A stretch of DNA of 64,000 nucleotides from Ensifer sp. BR816. GTDB taxonomy: Bacteria; Pseudomonadota; Alphaproteobacteria; Rhizobiales; Rhizobiaceae. The notes below the pieces were generated by a model. That model worked only from the letters and a program-made list of their open reading frames with translations, searched no databases and was not told where the DNA came from. A program made the translations under genes and the position numbers. The stretch covers positions 973,330 to 1,037,329 of the forward strand of contig NZ_KB905370.1 of assembly GCF_000378985.1 (NCBI RefSeq), in the 5' to 3' direction. Numbering within the stretch: position 1 is the first letter of the stretch; each line of letters opens with the position of its first letter. Of the stretch, positions 11,513 to 22,402 are shown one piece after another.

Positions 11513-11941
11513 TCAATTCGTGTCGTCCGGAAGCACCGGCAGCGGCGCGATCTCGATGCCTTCCTCGAGCAGCGCCGTCGCCTCTTCCGCGGTCGCCTTG
11601 CCGATCAACCCACGTTGGTCGGCCTCGCCATAGTGGATCTTGCGGGCCTCCTCGGGGAAGCGCTCACCGACGTCTTCGGCGTTGGCACGGATCGTTTTCA
11701 CCATGTCCCGCAGCTTGGCGATGGTTTCCTTCTGCGCCTGGTCCATGACCAGGGCCTGCCGTGCTTCCTTCTTGCGTGCAGTGGAAACGGTGGGCGCCAT
11801 CAGTTGCTTGCTGACGGAGCCGGAACCGCAGGTGGGACAGGTGACGAGATGATCCCTGGCCTGCCGGTCGAAGTCGTCGCTCGACGAGAACCAGCCTTCG
11901 AATCCGTGGCCATTGTCACAGGAGAGATTGTAGCGGATCAA
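11513..11941 (-). CDS. DUF1178 family zinc-ribbon-like protein
   Basis: A 142-aa protein. The N-terminus has two cysteine positions typical of the family: C-DNGHGFEGWF near 8 and CPTCGSGSVSKQL near 36, a probable zinc ribbon. The rest is helical and charged. The start is TTG 11941, which overlaps the TGA stop of the upstream amidase gene (TTGA), so translation is probably coupled; no ATG is available upstream in frame. Function unknown; the conserved pairing with a nitrilase-family gene is the only hint. Confidence 0.88.
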   Translation of the reverse strand: MIRYNLSCDNGHGFEGWFSSSDDFDRQARDHLVTCPTCGSGSVSKQLMAPTVSTARKKEARQALVMDQAQKETIAKLRDMVKTIRANAEDVGERFPEEARKIHYGEADQRGLIGKATAEEATALLEEGIEIAPLPVLPDDTN

Positions 11942-12795
11942 GCTGCCACGCCCCCTTTCCCTGCCGCAACCACTTCATCGAGCACGAAATCGCGGGCGTT
12001 CTTGAGATTGGGGATGCGCTCCCGCGCGCCACTGACCGCGGCCACGTCGATCTCCGCGACGAGGACGGCTTCACCGGTCGGGCCGGCCTGGGCGAGCACC
12101 CTGCCCCAAGGGTCGACGATCATCGAATGCCCGAAGGTCTCCCGTCCATCCTCGTGCCGGCCCGCCTGGGCAGCGGCGATGACGAAGAGGCCGTTCTCGA
12201 TGGCGCGGGCCCTGAGCAGGACCTCCCAATGCGCCTCGCCGGTCTGGCGCGTGAAGGCGGCCGGCACCGACATGATCTCCGCGCCGGCGACCGCCTGCTG
12301 GCGGAAGAGCTCCGGAAAGCGCACGTCGTAGCAGATCGCGAAACCCAATTTGCCGAAAGGAAGATCGACCATCCGTGCCGTGGCGCCGGGCCGGTAGACG
12401 GCGCTCTCCCGCCAGCTCTCGCCGTTGTCGAGGTCCACGTCGAACATGTGGATCTTGTCGTAATCGCAGATCTTCGCCCCGTCCGGTCCGAACAGAAAGC
12501 CGCGGTTGGCAACCTTGCCGTCCGGAAGACCGATCGGCGTCGAACCGACGTGCAGATAGACGCCAAGCTCGCCGGCAAGGCGCGCCGCCTCGCGAACGAC
12601 GAGATCGTTGGCTTCGTCTCTCAGCACCGATCGCAGCCCCGCCCGATCGCGCTGCAGGACACCGGTCATCTCAGGCGTCTGAATGTAACTGGCCCCCGCG
12701 GAAGCGGCTTCCCGCACCAGCTTCGCCATCGTTTCCACATTCCTTGCGGGATCGACGCCGGAGCACATCTGGACGGCCGCAGCCTTGAACGTCAT
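11938..12795 (-). CDS. carbon-nitrogen hydrolase (nitrilase superfamily, Nit/omega-amidase-like)
   Basis: Cytosolic amidase of the nitrilase superfamily, 285 aa. The catalytic triad is visible: Glu in QTPEMTG (about 42), Lys in YDKIHMFD (about 112) and Cys in AICYDVRFPE (about 154). The closest characterised relatives hydrolyse deaminated glutathione or alpha-ketoglutaramate; the nearby glutaredoxin gene makes a glutathione-repair role attractive but this is inference. Start ATG 12795. It overlaps the DUF1178 gene by 4 bases and follows grxC on the same strand. Confidence 0.92.
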   Translation of the reverse strand: MTFKAAAVQMCSGVDPARNVETMAKLVREAASAGASYIQTPEMTGVLQRDRAGLRSVLRDEANDLVVREAARLAGELGVYLHVGSTPIGLPDGKVANRGFLFGPDGAKICDYDKIHMFDVDLDNGESWRESAVYRPGATARMVDLPFGKLGFAICYDVRFPELFRQQAVAGAEIMSVPAAFTRQTGEAHWEVLLRARAIENGLFVIAAAQAGRHEDGRETFGHSMIVDPWGRVLAQAGPTGEAVLVAEIDVAAVSGARERIPNLKNARDFVLDEVVAAGKGGVAA

Positions 12796-12897
12796 CGCTC
12801 TCTTCTCCCGAGCCGAAGGACCGGGCCGATGCGACCCGGATCATGCCTTCCAATTTTCATACGATACAGCGTAGCCCGTTCGGGCACGGCATCCAAC

Positions 12898-13155
12898 TCA
12901 GGCGGCGAGCAACGCGTCGAGCTTGCCGGCACGATCGAGCGCATGCAGATCGTCGCACCCGCCGACCGGGACGTCGTTGATGAAGATCTGCGGAAAGGTC
13001 CTGCCGCCATTGGATTTTTCGATCATCGTCTGGCGAAGCGCCGGGTCGTGGGTTGCGTCGTGTTCGACGAAATCGACTCCCTTGCTCTCCAGAAGTTGCT
13101 TGGCTCTCACGCAATAGCCACAGAACTGACGCGTATAAATGACGACCGAAGCCAT
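12898..13155 (-). CDS. grxC: glutaredoxin 3
   Basis: Small glutathione-dependent thiol oxidoreductase of the cytosol. The 85 aa contain the active site C-GY-C near residue 11 (IYTRQFCGYCVRAKQLL), the cis-Pro region TFPQIFIND and the glutathione-binding GGCDDLHALD. This is the standard grxC length. The ATG at 13155 (MASVVIYTRQ) is chosen over an upstream frame extension because it matches the family N-terminus. Sits between comF and the amidase gene, all on minus. Confidence 0.95.
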   Translation of the reverse strand: MASVVIYTRQFCGYCVRAKQLLESKGVDFVEHDATHDPALRQTMIEKSNGGRTFPQIFINDVPVGGCDDLHALDRAGKLDALLAA

Positions 13156-13200
13156 AGTCTCGAATTGCTCCTTCACCGGCATCGTTGCCGGACACTTTCG

Positions 13201-13977
13201 TCATATAGTCTCGGGCATCGCCATTGCAAAGGTCAAGACCGTGACATCTCCGGCCCCCGCCCGCTTCAGCGCGCGCGCCGCGGCCGAGACCGTTGCGCCC
13301 GTCGTATAGACGTCATCGACGAGCACGACGCGTTTGCCCTCGATACTGGCCCTGGCGCTTTCCGGTACGGCAAAGGCGCCACGAACATTCTCCTCGCGTG
13401 CCCGCGCGCCGAGCCCGACCTGCCGGCGGGTGCGCCGGACGCGCCGAAGCGCCTCCGGCCGATAGGGCTTGCCGGCGCGCTCGCAGAGGCAGCGCGCGAG
13501 TTCCGCCGACTGGTTGAACTTTCGCCGCCAGAGCCGGAAGGCATGGAGTGGCACCGGCACGATGATGTCCGCCGCCGCGACGGCGCCATCGCTGGCCCGG
13601 ATCATCCATTCGGCCATCATGGCTGCGAGATCGGTGCGGTCGCGATATTTCAGGCCGTGCACCAGATCGCGGGCAATTCCCTCGTGAAGGGAAACGGAAC
13701 GAAGCCGGTCAAAGACCGGCGGATTGGCGATCGCCTGGGGCGAAACCGCACCCCGGCCCGGATCGATGGCGAAAGGGGTGCCGAGGATTTCGCAATAGGG
13801 TCGCTCTATCAGGCGCAGCCCTGCCCAACAGGAGGGACAGACCGCATGCGCGTCGCCCGTCAGCCGGCCGCATCCGCAGCAGACTGGCGGAAAGACGAGA
13901 TTGACCGCCGCAGCTCCAATCGCGCCGAGAAGCGATCGCCAACGCCTTGCCCGATTTCTCCAACCAGCCCGTTCCAT
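13201..13977 (-). CDS. comF: ComF family phosphoribosyltransferase-like protein
   Basis: A 258-aa ComF-family protein. An N-terminal cysteine cluster CCGCGRL...CPSCW (about 31-52) is the zinc-binding part; the C-terminal half is a type I PRTase fold with IIVPVPLHAFRLWRRKFNQ and the PRPP loop VVLVDDVYTTGAT (about 225). In naturally competent bacteria ComF helps process incoming DNA; its role in rhizobia is unproven. Start ATG 13977 (MERAGWRNRAR); the frame continues upstream into the divergent methyltransferase gene but that part is antisense. Divergent from that gene. Confidence 0.9.
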   Translation of the reverse strand: MERAGWRNRARRWRSLLGAIGAAAVNLVFPPVCCGCGRLTGDAHAVCPSCWAGLRLIERPYCEILGTPFAIDPGRGAVSPQAIANPPVFDRLRSVSLHEGIARDLVHGLKYRDRTDLAAMMAEWMIRASDGAVAAADIIVPVPLHAFRLWRRKFNQSAELARCLCERAGKPYRPEALRRVRRTRRQVGLGARAREENVRGAFAVPESARASIEGKRVVLVDDVYTTGATVSAAARALKRAGAGDVTVLTFAMAMPETI

Positions 13978-14035
13978 AAGGTTGACTTTGTTCCCTTCTG
14001 GGTTTCTTTGCATCCGTGATTTCGGAGAGAGTATC

Positions 14036-14935
14036 GTGGAAATCATCTTTGACCAGAGCCTCGTCGAGGCGCACCGCCGCCGCGCGCTCCACGGCGGAGA
14101 CACCAAGGCGGCCTTCCTTCTCGACATCGTCGCGCAGGAACTGGCCGACCGCGTCAGCGTCGTGGAACGGCATTTCGACAAAGCGATGGAATTGCACGGC
14201 TACACGGGCGCGACGGCGCTTCGCCTCGCCGAAACGGGCAAGGTGGGCACCATCGAACGAGTGGAAACGGACGAAGGTTTCGGATCGTCCGATGCACCGG
14301 TCACCCTTGCCCCGCTCGAGCGCGTCCCCGCCGAAGTGCAGTCTCTCAATCTGCTGGTGTCGCCGCTGTCCCTGCATCTCACCAACGATACGCCCGGCAT
14401 GTTCATTCAGGCGCGTCGTGCCCTTAGGCCGGACGGCCTGTTTCTTGCCGCGATCCCCGGGAGCGGCACGCTGCAGGAGCTGCGCGAAGCCCTGCTGGCG
14501 GCGGAGTCGGAACTCACCGGCGGAGCAAGCCCGCGGGTGGTTCCCTTTGCCGACGTGCGCGACATGGGCGGGCTTCTGCAGCGTGCCGGCTTCGCCCTGC
14601 CGGTGGCGGACGCCGAGACCTACACGGTTCGCTACGGTTCGCTCTTCGGGCTTCTCAAGGACTTGAGGGCGATGGGCATGACCAATCCGCTTGCAGCGCG
14701 AAGCCGCAGGCCCGTGCCGCGGCGTTTCTTCCTGAGAACAGCCGAGATCTATGCGGAACGCTTCTCCGACCCGGACGGCCGGATCCGCGCCACCTTTTCG
14801 ATTATATATGTCTCGGGCTGGGCACCGCACGAAAGCCAGCAAAAGCCGTTGAAGCCGGGTTCGGCGAAGCAGAGGCTGTCGGAGGCGCTTGGGGTACGAG
14901 AGCACGCGCTCAAGGATCCGGGCAAGCCGTCGTGA
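14036..14935 (+). CDS. SAM-dependent methyltransferase (BioC/NDUFAF5-like)
   Basis: A 299-aa protein starting at GTG 14036 behind GGAGAGAG (MEIIFDQSLVEAHRRRAL). The N-terminal segment followed by DIVAQELADR is typical of alphaproteobacterial relatives of the complex I assembly factor NDUFAF5. The SAM motif region is degenerate (ATALRLAETGKVG) but the post-motif LSLHLTNDTPGMFIQARRAL and DGLFLAAIPG are well kept. Substrate unknown; a role in respiratory-complex hydroxylation or methylation is only by homology. Divergent from comF with 58 bases between. Confidence 0.85.
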   Translation: MEIIFDQSLVEAHRRRALHGGDTKAAFLLDIVAQELADRVSVVERHFDKAMELHGYTGATALRLAETGKVGTIERVETDEGFGSSDAPVTLAPLERVPAEVQSLNLLVSPLSLHLTNDTPGMFIQARRALRPDGLFLAAIPGSGTLQELREALLAAESELTGGASPRVVPFADVRDMGGLLQRAGFALPVADAETYTVRYGSLFGLLKDLRAMGMTNPLAARSRRPVPRRFFLRTAEIYAERFSDPDGRIRATFSIIYVSGWAPHESQQKPLKPGSAKQRLSEALGVREHALKDPGKPS

Positions 14936-14971
14936 TCCGCGACACCTCTGCCTGCCTCGCTCAGGATTGGT

Positions 14972-15145
14972 TTAGGCCCAGGAGTTCTCGATCGCATCGG
15001 CGATGAGGGTCAGCACATTCTGCAGTTCGTTCGAGAAGCCCTGAAAACCGAGGAGGAGTCCGACGGAAATCAAAGCCGCGATGAGACCATACTCGACGGC
15101 GGTCGCACCATCTCGGCTGCGAACGAGAGATCTCAACTTGTCCAT
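14972..15145 (-). CDS. Flp/Fap-type pilin subunit
   Basis: A 57-aa protein with the Flp pilin pattern: short basic N-terminus, then DGATAVEYGLIAALISV, where the Gly-Ala-Thr-Ala-Val-Glu-Tyr-Gly block contains the prepilin-like E-Y pair, followed by a single hydrophobic helix and a short polar tail. ATG 15145 has GGAGG upstream. Tad/cpa assembly genes are not in the window, so it is an orphan pilin here; the only same-strand neighbour is a small membrane protein gene 106 bases upstream. Confidence 0.88.
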   Translation of the reverse strand: MDKLRSLVRSRDGATAVEYGLIAALISVGLLLGFQGFSNELQNVLTLIADAIENSWA

Positions 15146-15251
15146 GCGTCCTCCGGCCCCGTGACGGTCGCCGGCGCCCTCGAGGAACACCAGTTGACCG
15201 TCGATTGGTCAATGGGAGCGAAAGACGCGGGCTCGCGCGTATCCGCTCGAA

Positions 15252-15572
15252 TCAGCAGCCGCTCTTGCTGCCGTTCGCATCGATGATGCAGACGGCACCC
15301 GGCATTTCCTGAAGCACGCTGCGGCGAACGGTGTAGCGCTTGGCCGTACCGCCGGAAGGAATCGAGCCCGTGGAAATATTGTCGTAATCGATCGGCGTAT
15401 TTGCGAGCATCCGCTTGTCGCTCTTGGATGAAAGCATCGGCGTCAGGATCAGCGTCAGCGCGATCACTGCCGTTCCGAACAGCAGCGACAGATTGAGCAC
15501 GCCCGTCCGGCGGGACTGGCTCGAAACCAGATCCTTGTCCTGAACTGTCCTCCAGAAATCCTCGTCCACCAT
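15252..15572 (-). CDS. small bitopic membrane protein, unknown function
   Basis: A 106-aa protein from ATG 15572. A polar N-terminus (about 1-22) is followed by one hydrophobic helix (LNLSLLFGTAVIALTLIL, about 27-44) and an extracytoplasmic-looking tail with two cysteines near the end (AVCIIDANGSKSGC). I recognise no family. It lies upstream of the orphan pilin on the same strand, which suggests but does not show a link to pilus or envelope function. Confidence 0.7.
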   Translation of the reverse strand: MVDEDFWRTVQDKDLVSSQSRRTGVLNLSLLFGTAVIALTLILTPMLSSKSDKRMLANTPIDYDNISTGSIPSGGTAKRYTVRRSVLQEMPGAVCIIDANGSKSGC

Positions 15573-15807
15573 TCCAGCCTCACAAACACCTCAGAGAGCG
15601 GGGGCGACGCACCCTTCCCAAGCTTCGCCCACCACTGCTGCTCGAACCGGCGCAACCGGATAACCGGAGCGCCGAAACTGATGGGCTCGATTGTGGAGGA
15701 GGGTGATAAACTTTTGATTAATAAATCTTAGAATTTAGGGGAATTGAACGGCATGGCGGCGGATTGTCGCCCGAGCGCCCGTAATTCTCGTAAGGTAGGG
15801 CGGCGAC

Positions 15808-16221
15808 CTAAAGCAAATCCATCAGGAAGGGAATCAGCGGCTCGTCCGCTGGCGGCATCGGATAATCTCGCAGGGCCTTGGGGCGCACCCATTTGATCAC
15901 CTGGCCCTCCCGCCCTTCGGCAAATCCCTCGTAGCGCCGGCAGACATAGAGCGGCATCAGCAGGTGGAAATCGTCGTAGCTGTGGCTCGCGAAGGTCAAA
16001 GGCGCGAGGCAGGCGATCTTTGTGCGGATTCCGAGTTCCTCTTCGAGCTCGCGGATCAGCGTCTCCTCCGGCGTTTCGCCGGCCTCGACCTTGCCACCGG
16101 GGAACTCCCACAGACCGGCAAGCGACTTTCCTTCGGGCCGCTGCGCCAGGAGAATGCGCCCGTCGGAATCGACCAGTGCGCAGGCTGCAACAAGCACGAT
16201 CCGCTTTCCCGATGCTTCCAT
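15808..16221 (-). CDS. mutT: 8-oxo-dGTP diphosphatase (MutT, Nudix family)
   Basis: Hydrolyses oxidised dGTP to prevent A-to-C transversions. The 137 aa contain a complete Nudix box starting at GGKVEAGE (about 42) and ending RELEEELGI, and the C-terminal PADEPLIPFL seen in MutT. Start ATG 16221. The last gene of a PPIase-argJ-GNAT-mutT string; the GNAT stop codon lies 4 bases upstream of this start. Confidence 0.92.
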   Translation of the reverse strand: MEASGKRIVLVAACALVDSDGRILLAQRPEGKSLAGLWEFPGGKVEAGETPEETLIRELEEELGIRTKIACLAPLTFASHSYDDFHLLMPLYVCRRYEGFAEGREGQVIKWVRPKALRDYPMPPADEPLIPFLMDLL

Positions 16222-16224
16222 ACG

Positions 16225-16980
16225 TCAGATCCCCGGCGTGCGATAAAGGTAACGATAGACCTCGGTGAAGCCGGCCTTGCGGTAAAGCGCGATCGCCGCC
16301 TCGTTGTCGGCTTCCACCTGCAGCCAGGCCTTTTTCGCGCCGCGCAACCGCGCCCAGCGCAGCGACGCGTCGAGCAGCGCCCTGCCGACACCCTGGCGCC
16401 GCACCGATTCGGAGACCGAGAACTGCATGATGCCGGCAAGGTCGTTATCGTGGACGACGAGCGAGACGGCCGTCGGCCCGATGTCGCGATCCTCGAAAAG
16501 AAACAGGCCGCATTCGGGTTTGATCGCGGCGATGATTTCGGTCAATGCCGGTTTGATTGCCGGATCCTCCTTGCCGATCTGGATCCGGGCGTCGACGAAA
16601 CGGCCGAGGTCCTTGATCGGCAGGTGATCCATGCCCTCGCCAAGCTCGCCCTGCGCAAGATCGAGCTCCAGGACCCGGCTGTGGCTGAAAGATGCCCAGC
16701 CTTCGACGTCCATGTAAGCGATGAGTTGCGGCGGCGTGAGCGGCGTCTGGCGGACGGTGAGCGGCCGGGCGTGCTCGGCAAAGCGCCGCGCCGCCTTCTC
16801 GAGCCGTATGGTGATGTCGCGGTAGTCCGATGGATCGAGCGGATTGATCGAGTTCAGCCGTTTGGACGGATGCCCGGCGGTCAGCCGGATCAGCCAGCTA
16901 CCGTCGTAAAGAACCGTCGACGCAGGCCAGGCGCGAAAGCCCACCGCTTCCAGCCGCCGCACACTGGGAAGATCAACCAT
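16225..16980 (-). CDS. GNAT family N-acetyltransferase
   Basis: Acetyltransferase with the GNAT signature SVSESVRRQGVGRALLDASL (about 185-204) and the following KAWLQVEADNEAAIALYRKAGF, both in the acetyl-CoA-binding half. The N-terminal half (RAWPASTVLYDGSWLIRLT) resembles a common rhizobial subgroup. ATG 16980 is chosen because GGAG lies 5 bases upstream; frame-consistent starts at 17034 and 17085 exist, the latter overlapping argJ by 20 bases. Substrate unknown. Follows argJ, but no motif links it to arginine metabolism. Confidence 0.82.
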   Translation of the reverse strand: MVDLPSVRRLEAVGFRAWPASTVLYDGSWLIRLTAGHPSKRLNSINPLDPSDYRDITIRLEKAARRFAEHARPLTVRQTPLTPPQLIAYMDVEGWASFSHSRVLELDLAQGELGEGMDHLPIKDLGRFVDARIQIGKEDPAIKPALTEIIAAIKPECGLFLFEDRDIGPTAVSLVVHDNDLAGIMQFSVSESVRRQGVGRALLDASLRWARLRGAKKAWLQVEADNEAAIALYRKAGFTEVYRYLYRTPGI

Positions 16981-17065
16981 GCTAACTCCAACCGCCCCGC
17001 CATCGACCGGAGGCCGTCTGTCGTCCGATATCATGTCCACAGCCTCGACGCCGCGAGCGACCGCA

Positions 17066-18307
17066 TCAGCTTCTGTAGTCACCATTGATCTCGACATACT
17101 CCTTGGTCAGGTCGCAGGTGTAGACCGTGGCCCGGCCCGGGCCGAGACCGATATCGACGCGGATCGGAATGTCCTCGCCCTTCATCACGGCTGTCGCCGC
17201 CGCTTCCGAATAGGTCGGATCGCGCTCGCCCTCGACGGCGACGCGCACGTCGCCGAACCAGATCGCCAGCCTGTCGCGCTCGGCCATCTCGCCGGATTTG
17301 CCGACCGCCATGACCACCCGGCCCCAGTTGGCGTCCTCGCCGGCAACGGCCGTCTTGACGAGCGGCGAATTGGCGATCGAAAGCGCGATGCGCTTGGCCG
17401 CGGCGTCGTTCTCGGCGCCCTCGACGGTCACTTCCACCATCTTGCGCGCGCCTTCGCCGTCGCGCACCACTTGCAGCGCCAGATCGCGCAGCAGATCATT
17501 GAGCGCGGCGCGGAAGGATTGAAGCCGCGGATCGCCCGCATCCTCGACCCTCGCCTGCCCGTCCTTTGCCGCGGCGCCGGTCGCAAACAGCATCAGCGTG
17601 TCGGAAGTGGACGTATCGCTGTCCACCGTCACGGAATTGAAGCTCGGTCCGACGCCGGCCGAAAGCAGCGCCTGGAGCGCCGCCGGAGCGATATCGGCAT
17701 CGGTCACCACGAAGGAAAGCATGGTCGCCATGTCCGGCGCGATCATCCCTGCACCCTTGGCGATGCCGTTGATCGTCACTGCGACGCCGCCGATCTCGGC
17801 ACTGCGCGTCGCCACCTTCGGATAGGTGTCCGTGGTCATGATCGCCTTGGCCGCCTCGAACCAGAAGTCCTCCTTGGCCGAGACCGCAAGCCCGTCGAGC
17901 ACGCCGGCGAACCTGCTGGCATCCAGCGGCTCGCCGATCACGCCCGTCGACGCCAGGAAGATCTCGCCTTCGCTGCAGCCGACGGCTTTGGCCGCGGACT
18001 GCGCGGTGAGCTCTGTCGCCTCCCGCCCCTTTTTGCCGGTGAAGGCGTTGGCATTGCCCGAATTGACGACCACGGCACGTGCGCGACCGCCAGGGAGATT
18101 CTTGCGGCAGAAGTCGACCGGAGCGGACGGGCATTTCGAGCGGGTGAACACGCCGGCCACAGCCACTGGCTCGTCGAAGACCATCATCAGGACGTCTGTG
18201 CGGTTCTTGTACTTGATCCCCGCGGCGGCGGTCGCCATGCGCACACCGCGAAGGGCCGGCACTTCGGCAAAGGATTTCGGAGCGAGCGGAGAAACGGTAC
18301 CGGACAT
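17066..18307 (-). CDS. argJ: bifunctional ornithine acetyltransferase / N-acetylglutamate synthase
   Basis: Recycles the acetyl group in arginine synthesis by moving it from acetylornithine to glutamate; bifunctional forms also make acetylglutamate from acetyl-CoA. The 413 aa include the self-cleavage region [20 protein letters not shown], where the Thr of MATML becomes the N-terminal nucleophile of the beta chain. Start ATG 18307. Downstream of a PPIase gene and upstream of GNAT and mutT. argH, a later step, is also in the window. Confidence 0.96.
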   Translation of the reverse strand: MSGTVSPLAPKSFAEVPALRGVRMATAAAGIKYKNRTDVLMMVFDEPVAVAGVFTRSKCPSAPVDFCRKNLPGGRARAVVVNSGNANAFTGKKGREATELTAQSAAKAVGCSEGEIFLASTGVIGEPLDASRFAGVLDGLAVSAKEDFWFEAAKAIMTTDTYPKVATRSAEIGGVAVTINGIAKGAGMIAPDMATMLSFVVTDADIAPAALQALLSAGVGPSFNSVTVDSDTSTSDTLMLFATGAAAKDGQARVEDAGDPRLQSFRAALNDLLRDLALQVVRDGEGARKMVEVTVEGAENDAAAKRIALSIANSPLVKTAVAGEDANWGRVVMAVGKSGEMAERDRLAIWFGDVRVAVEGERDPTYSEAAATAVMKGEDIPIRVDIGLGPGRATVYTCDLTKEYVEINGDYRS

Positions 18308-18462
18308 GGCGAACCCTGTTTGAGAGCTTCGGATTGTTGCGAGAAATGCCCGAACGGCATTCAGCCGCCGGGCATCCTGGTCTTTTCAGCAAGCGAGAGC
18401 GTCGACGAACGCCTCCGTTCCGCTCCGCCGCGGGGCTCTTCCCGCAGGAAACCCCGGAACGC

Positions 18463-19317
18463 TTATTGAGCTTCGCGCGCCTTGCCGGCCTCATCATAGG
18501 CCTTCTTCAGCGCCGGGTCGGAAATGTCGACCGCAATCGCCTTTTTCGCGGCATCCAGCAGCGCAAGGTACTTGTCGCGCATGACGAGCTGACGAACCTG
18601 CTGCTCGACCTGGTCGAGCGCCGGCGGTGCCTGCGGACGCTTGTCTTCGACCAGGATCACATGGAAGCCGAACTGGGTCTTGACCGGCGTCTTTGTATAG
18701 GTGCCCTTCTCGAGCGCGAAGGCGGCCGTCTCGAATTCCGGTACCATCCGGCCCTTGGTGAAGTAGCCGAGGTCGCCGCCGTCGTCCTTGTTCGGATCGG
18801 TGGACTTGGCTTTGGCGAGTTCGACGAAGCTCTTGCCCGCATCCAGTTCCTTGATGATCGCCTTTGCCTCGTCCTCGCTCTTGACGAGGATGTGGCGGGC
18901 TTTCACTTCTTCCTGCGCAGGAATGGCGGCGATTTCCTTGTCATAGCGCGCCTTCACCTCTTCCTTCGTCACCGCATCGACGACGTGCTTCTTGAAGAAG
19001 GCATTATGAAGTTCGCGCTCGGTGAGGAAGGCGACGCGCTGCTTGAACATCGCGTCGTTCTGCAGGCCTTCCTTTTCGGCATCCTTGATGAGCAGCTTGA
19101 CGTCGATGACGGCGGAAAGGGCTGCTGCGCGCTTCTGCTCGTCGGGCATGCGCTGGAGCTGCGGATCCAGGCTGGTGATCGCGAGATCAAGTTCCGACTG
19201 GCGGATCTCCTGATCGCCGACCTTTGCAACGACGGGATCGGTCCCTTCGGCGCGGGCGACGCCTGCCGCCATCATCGCGACCAGTGCCGCGGCCGCCAGG
19301 GTCTTGTATCTAGACAT
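18463..19317 (-). CDS. periplasmic parvulin-type peptidyl-prolyl isomerase
   Basis: A 284-aa SurA/PrsA-like foldase. A signal peptide (MSRYKTLAAAALVAMMAAGVARA, cleavage about 23) is followed by an N-terminal chaperone domain and a parvulin domain beginning EVKARHILVKSEDEA (about 135) and including GGDLGYFTKGRMVPEFE. It presumably assists outer-membrane protein folding. ATG 19317. Divergent from secA with a 250-base shared region; first gene of the argJ string. Confidence 0.92.
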   Translation of the reverse strand: MSRYKTLAAAALVAMMAAGVARAEGTDPVVAKVGDQEIRQSELDLAITSLDPQLQRMPDEQKRAAALSAVIDVKLLIKDAEKEGLQNDAMFKQRVAFLTERELHNAFFKKHVVDAVTKEEVKARYDKEIAAIPAQEEVKARHILVKSEDEAKAIIKELDAGKSFVELAKAKSTDPNKDDGGDLGYFTKGRMVPEFETAAFALEKGTYTKTPVKTQFGFHVILVEDKRPQAPPALDQVEQQVRQLVMRDKYLALLDAAKKAIAVDISDPALKKAYDEAGKAREAQ

Positions 19318-19428
19318 GTTTCTTACCTTTCACCATTGGCTGCCAGCGCGATTACCTCCGGCCCTGCCTGAGGGGCTGCACAGCACCACAATGTGGCGGT
19401 TCTGTAGCCGGCCGGCCGCGCAATTGCG

Positions 19429-19457
19429 TTGACATAATCCGACCCCCCTCTTATCTG
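19429..19457 (+). promoter_or_regulatory. sigma-70-type promoter of secA
   Basis: TTGACA (19429-19434), 17 bases, TATCTG (19452-19457); the -35 is a perfect consensus. It faces secA and leaves a leader of about 100 bases. The leader has no recognisable upstream peptide. Confidence 0.6.
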
Positions 19458-19567
19458 TCACGCAACCTCGCGTCCAGAACAGTTTCCGGGCGTTTCACGG
19501 CGTCAGACGGTTTTTCGAGCCGGGACCTGAAACCCCCAGGGCGATAAAAAAGGAAAGGACCATTCGG

Positions 19568-22276
<2,709 letters not shown>

Positions 22277-22278
22277 CG

Positions 22279-22304
22279 AAATGCCGCCTCTGGGCGGCAT
22301 TTTC
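22279..22304 (+). terminator. rho-independent terminator of secA
   Basis: A 10-bp stem AAATGCCGCC/GGCGGCATTT (22279-22288, 22293-22302) with TCTG loop, starting 3 bases after the secA stop and ending in a run of T. Confidence 0.85.
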
Positions 22305-22402
22305 ATATCCGGCGAGTTGCAAGCCGCACGGCTTGCTGAACCGTTTGTTAACGCTGTTCTGGCAGAAGTGAGGCCCTGTATTGCGTAATTCAGGGTGTCT
22401 TC

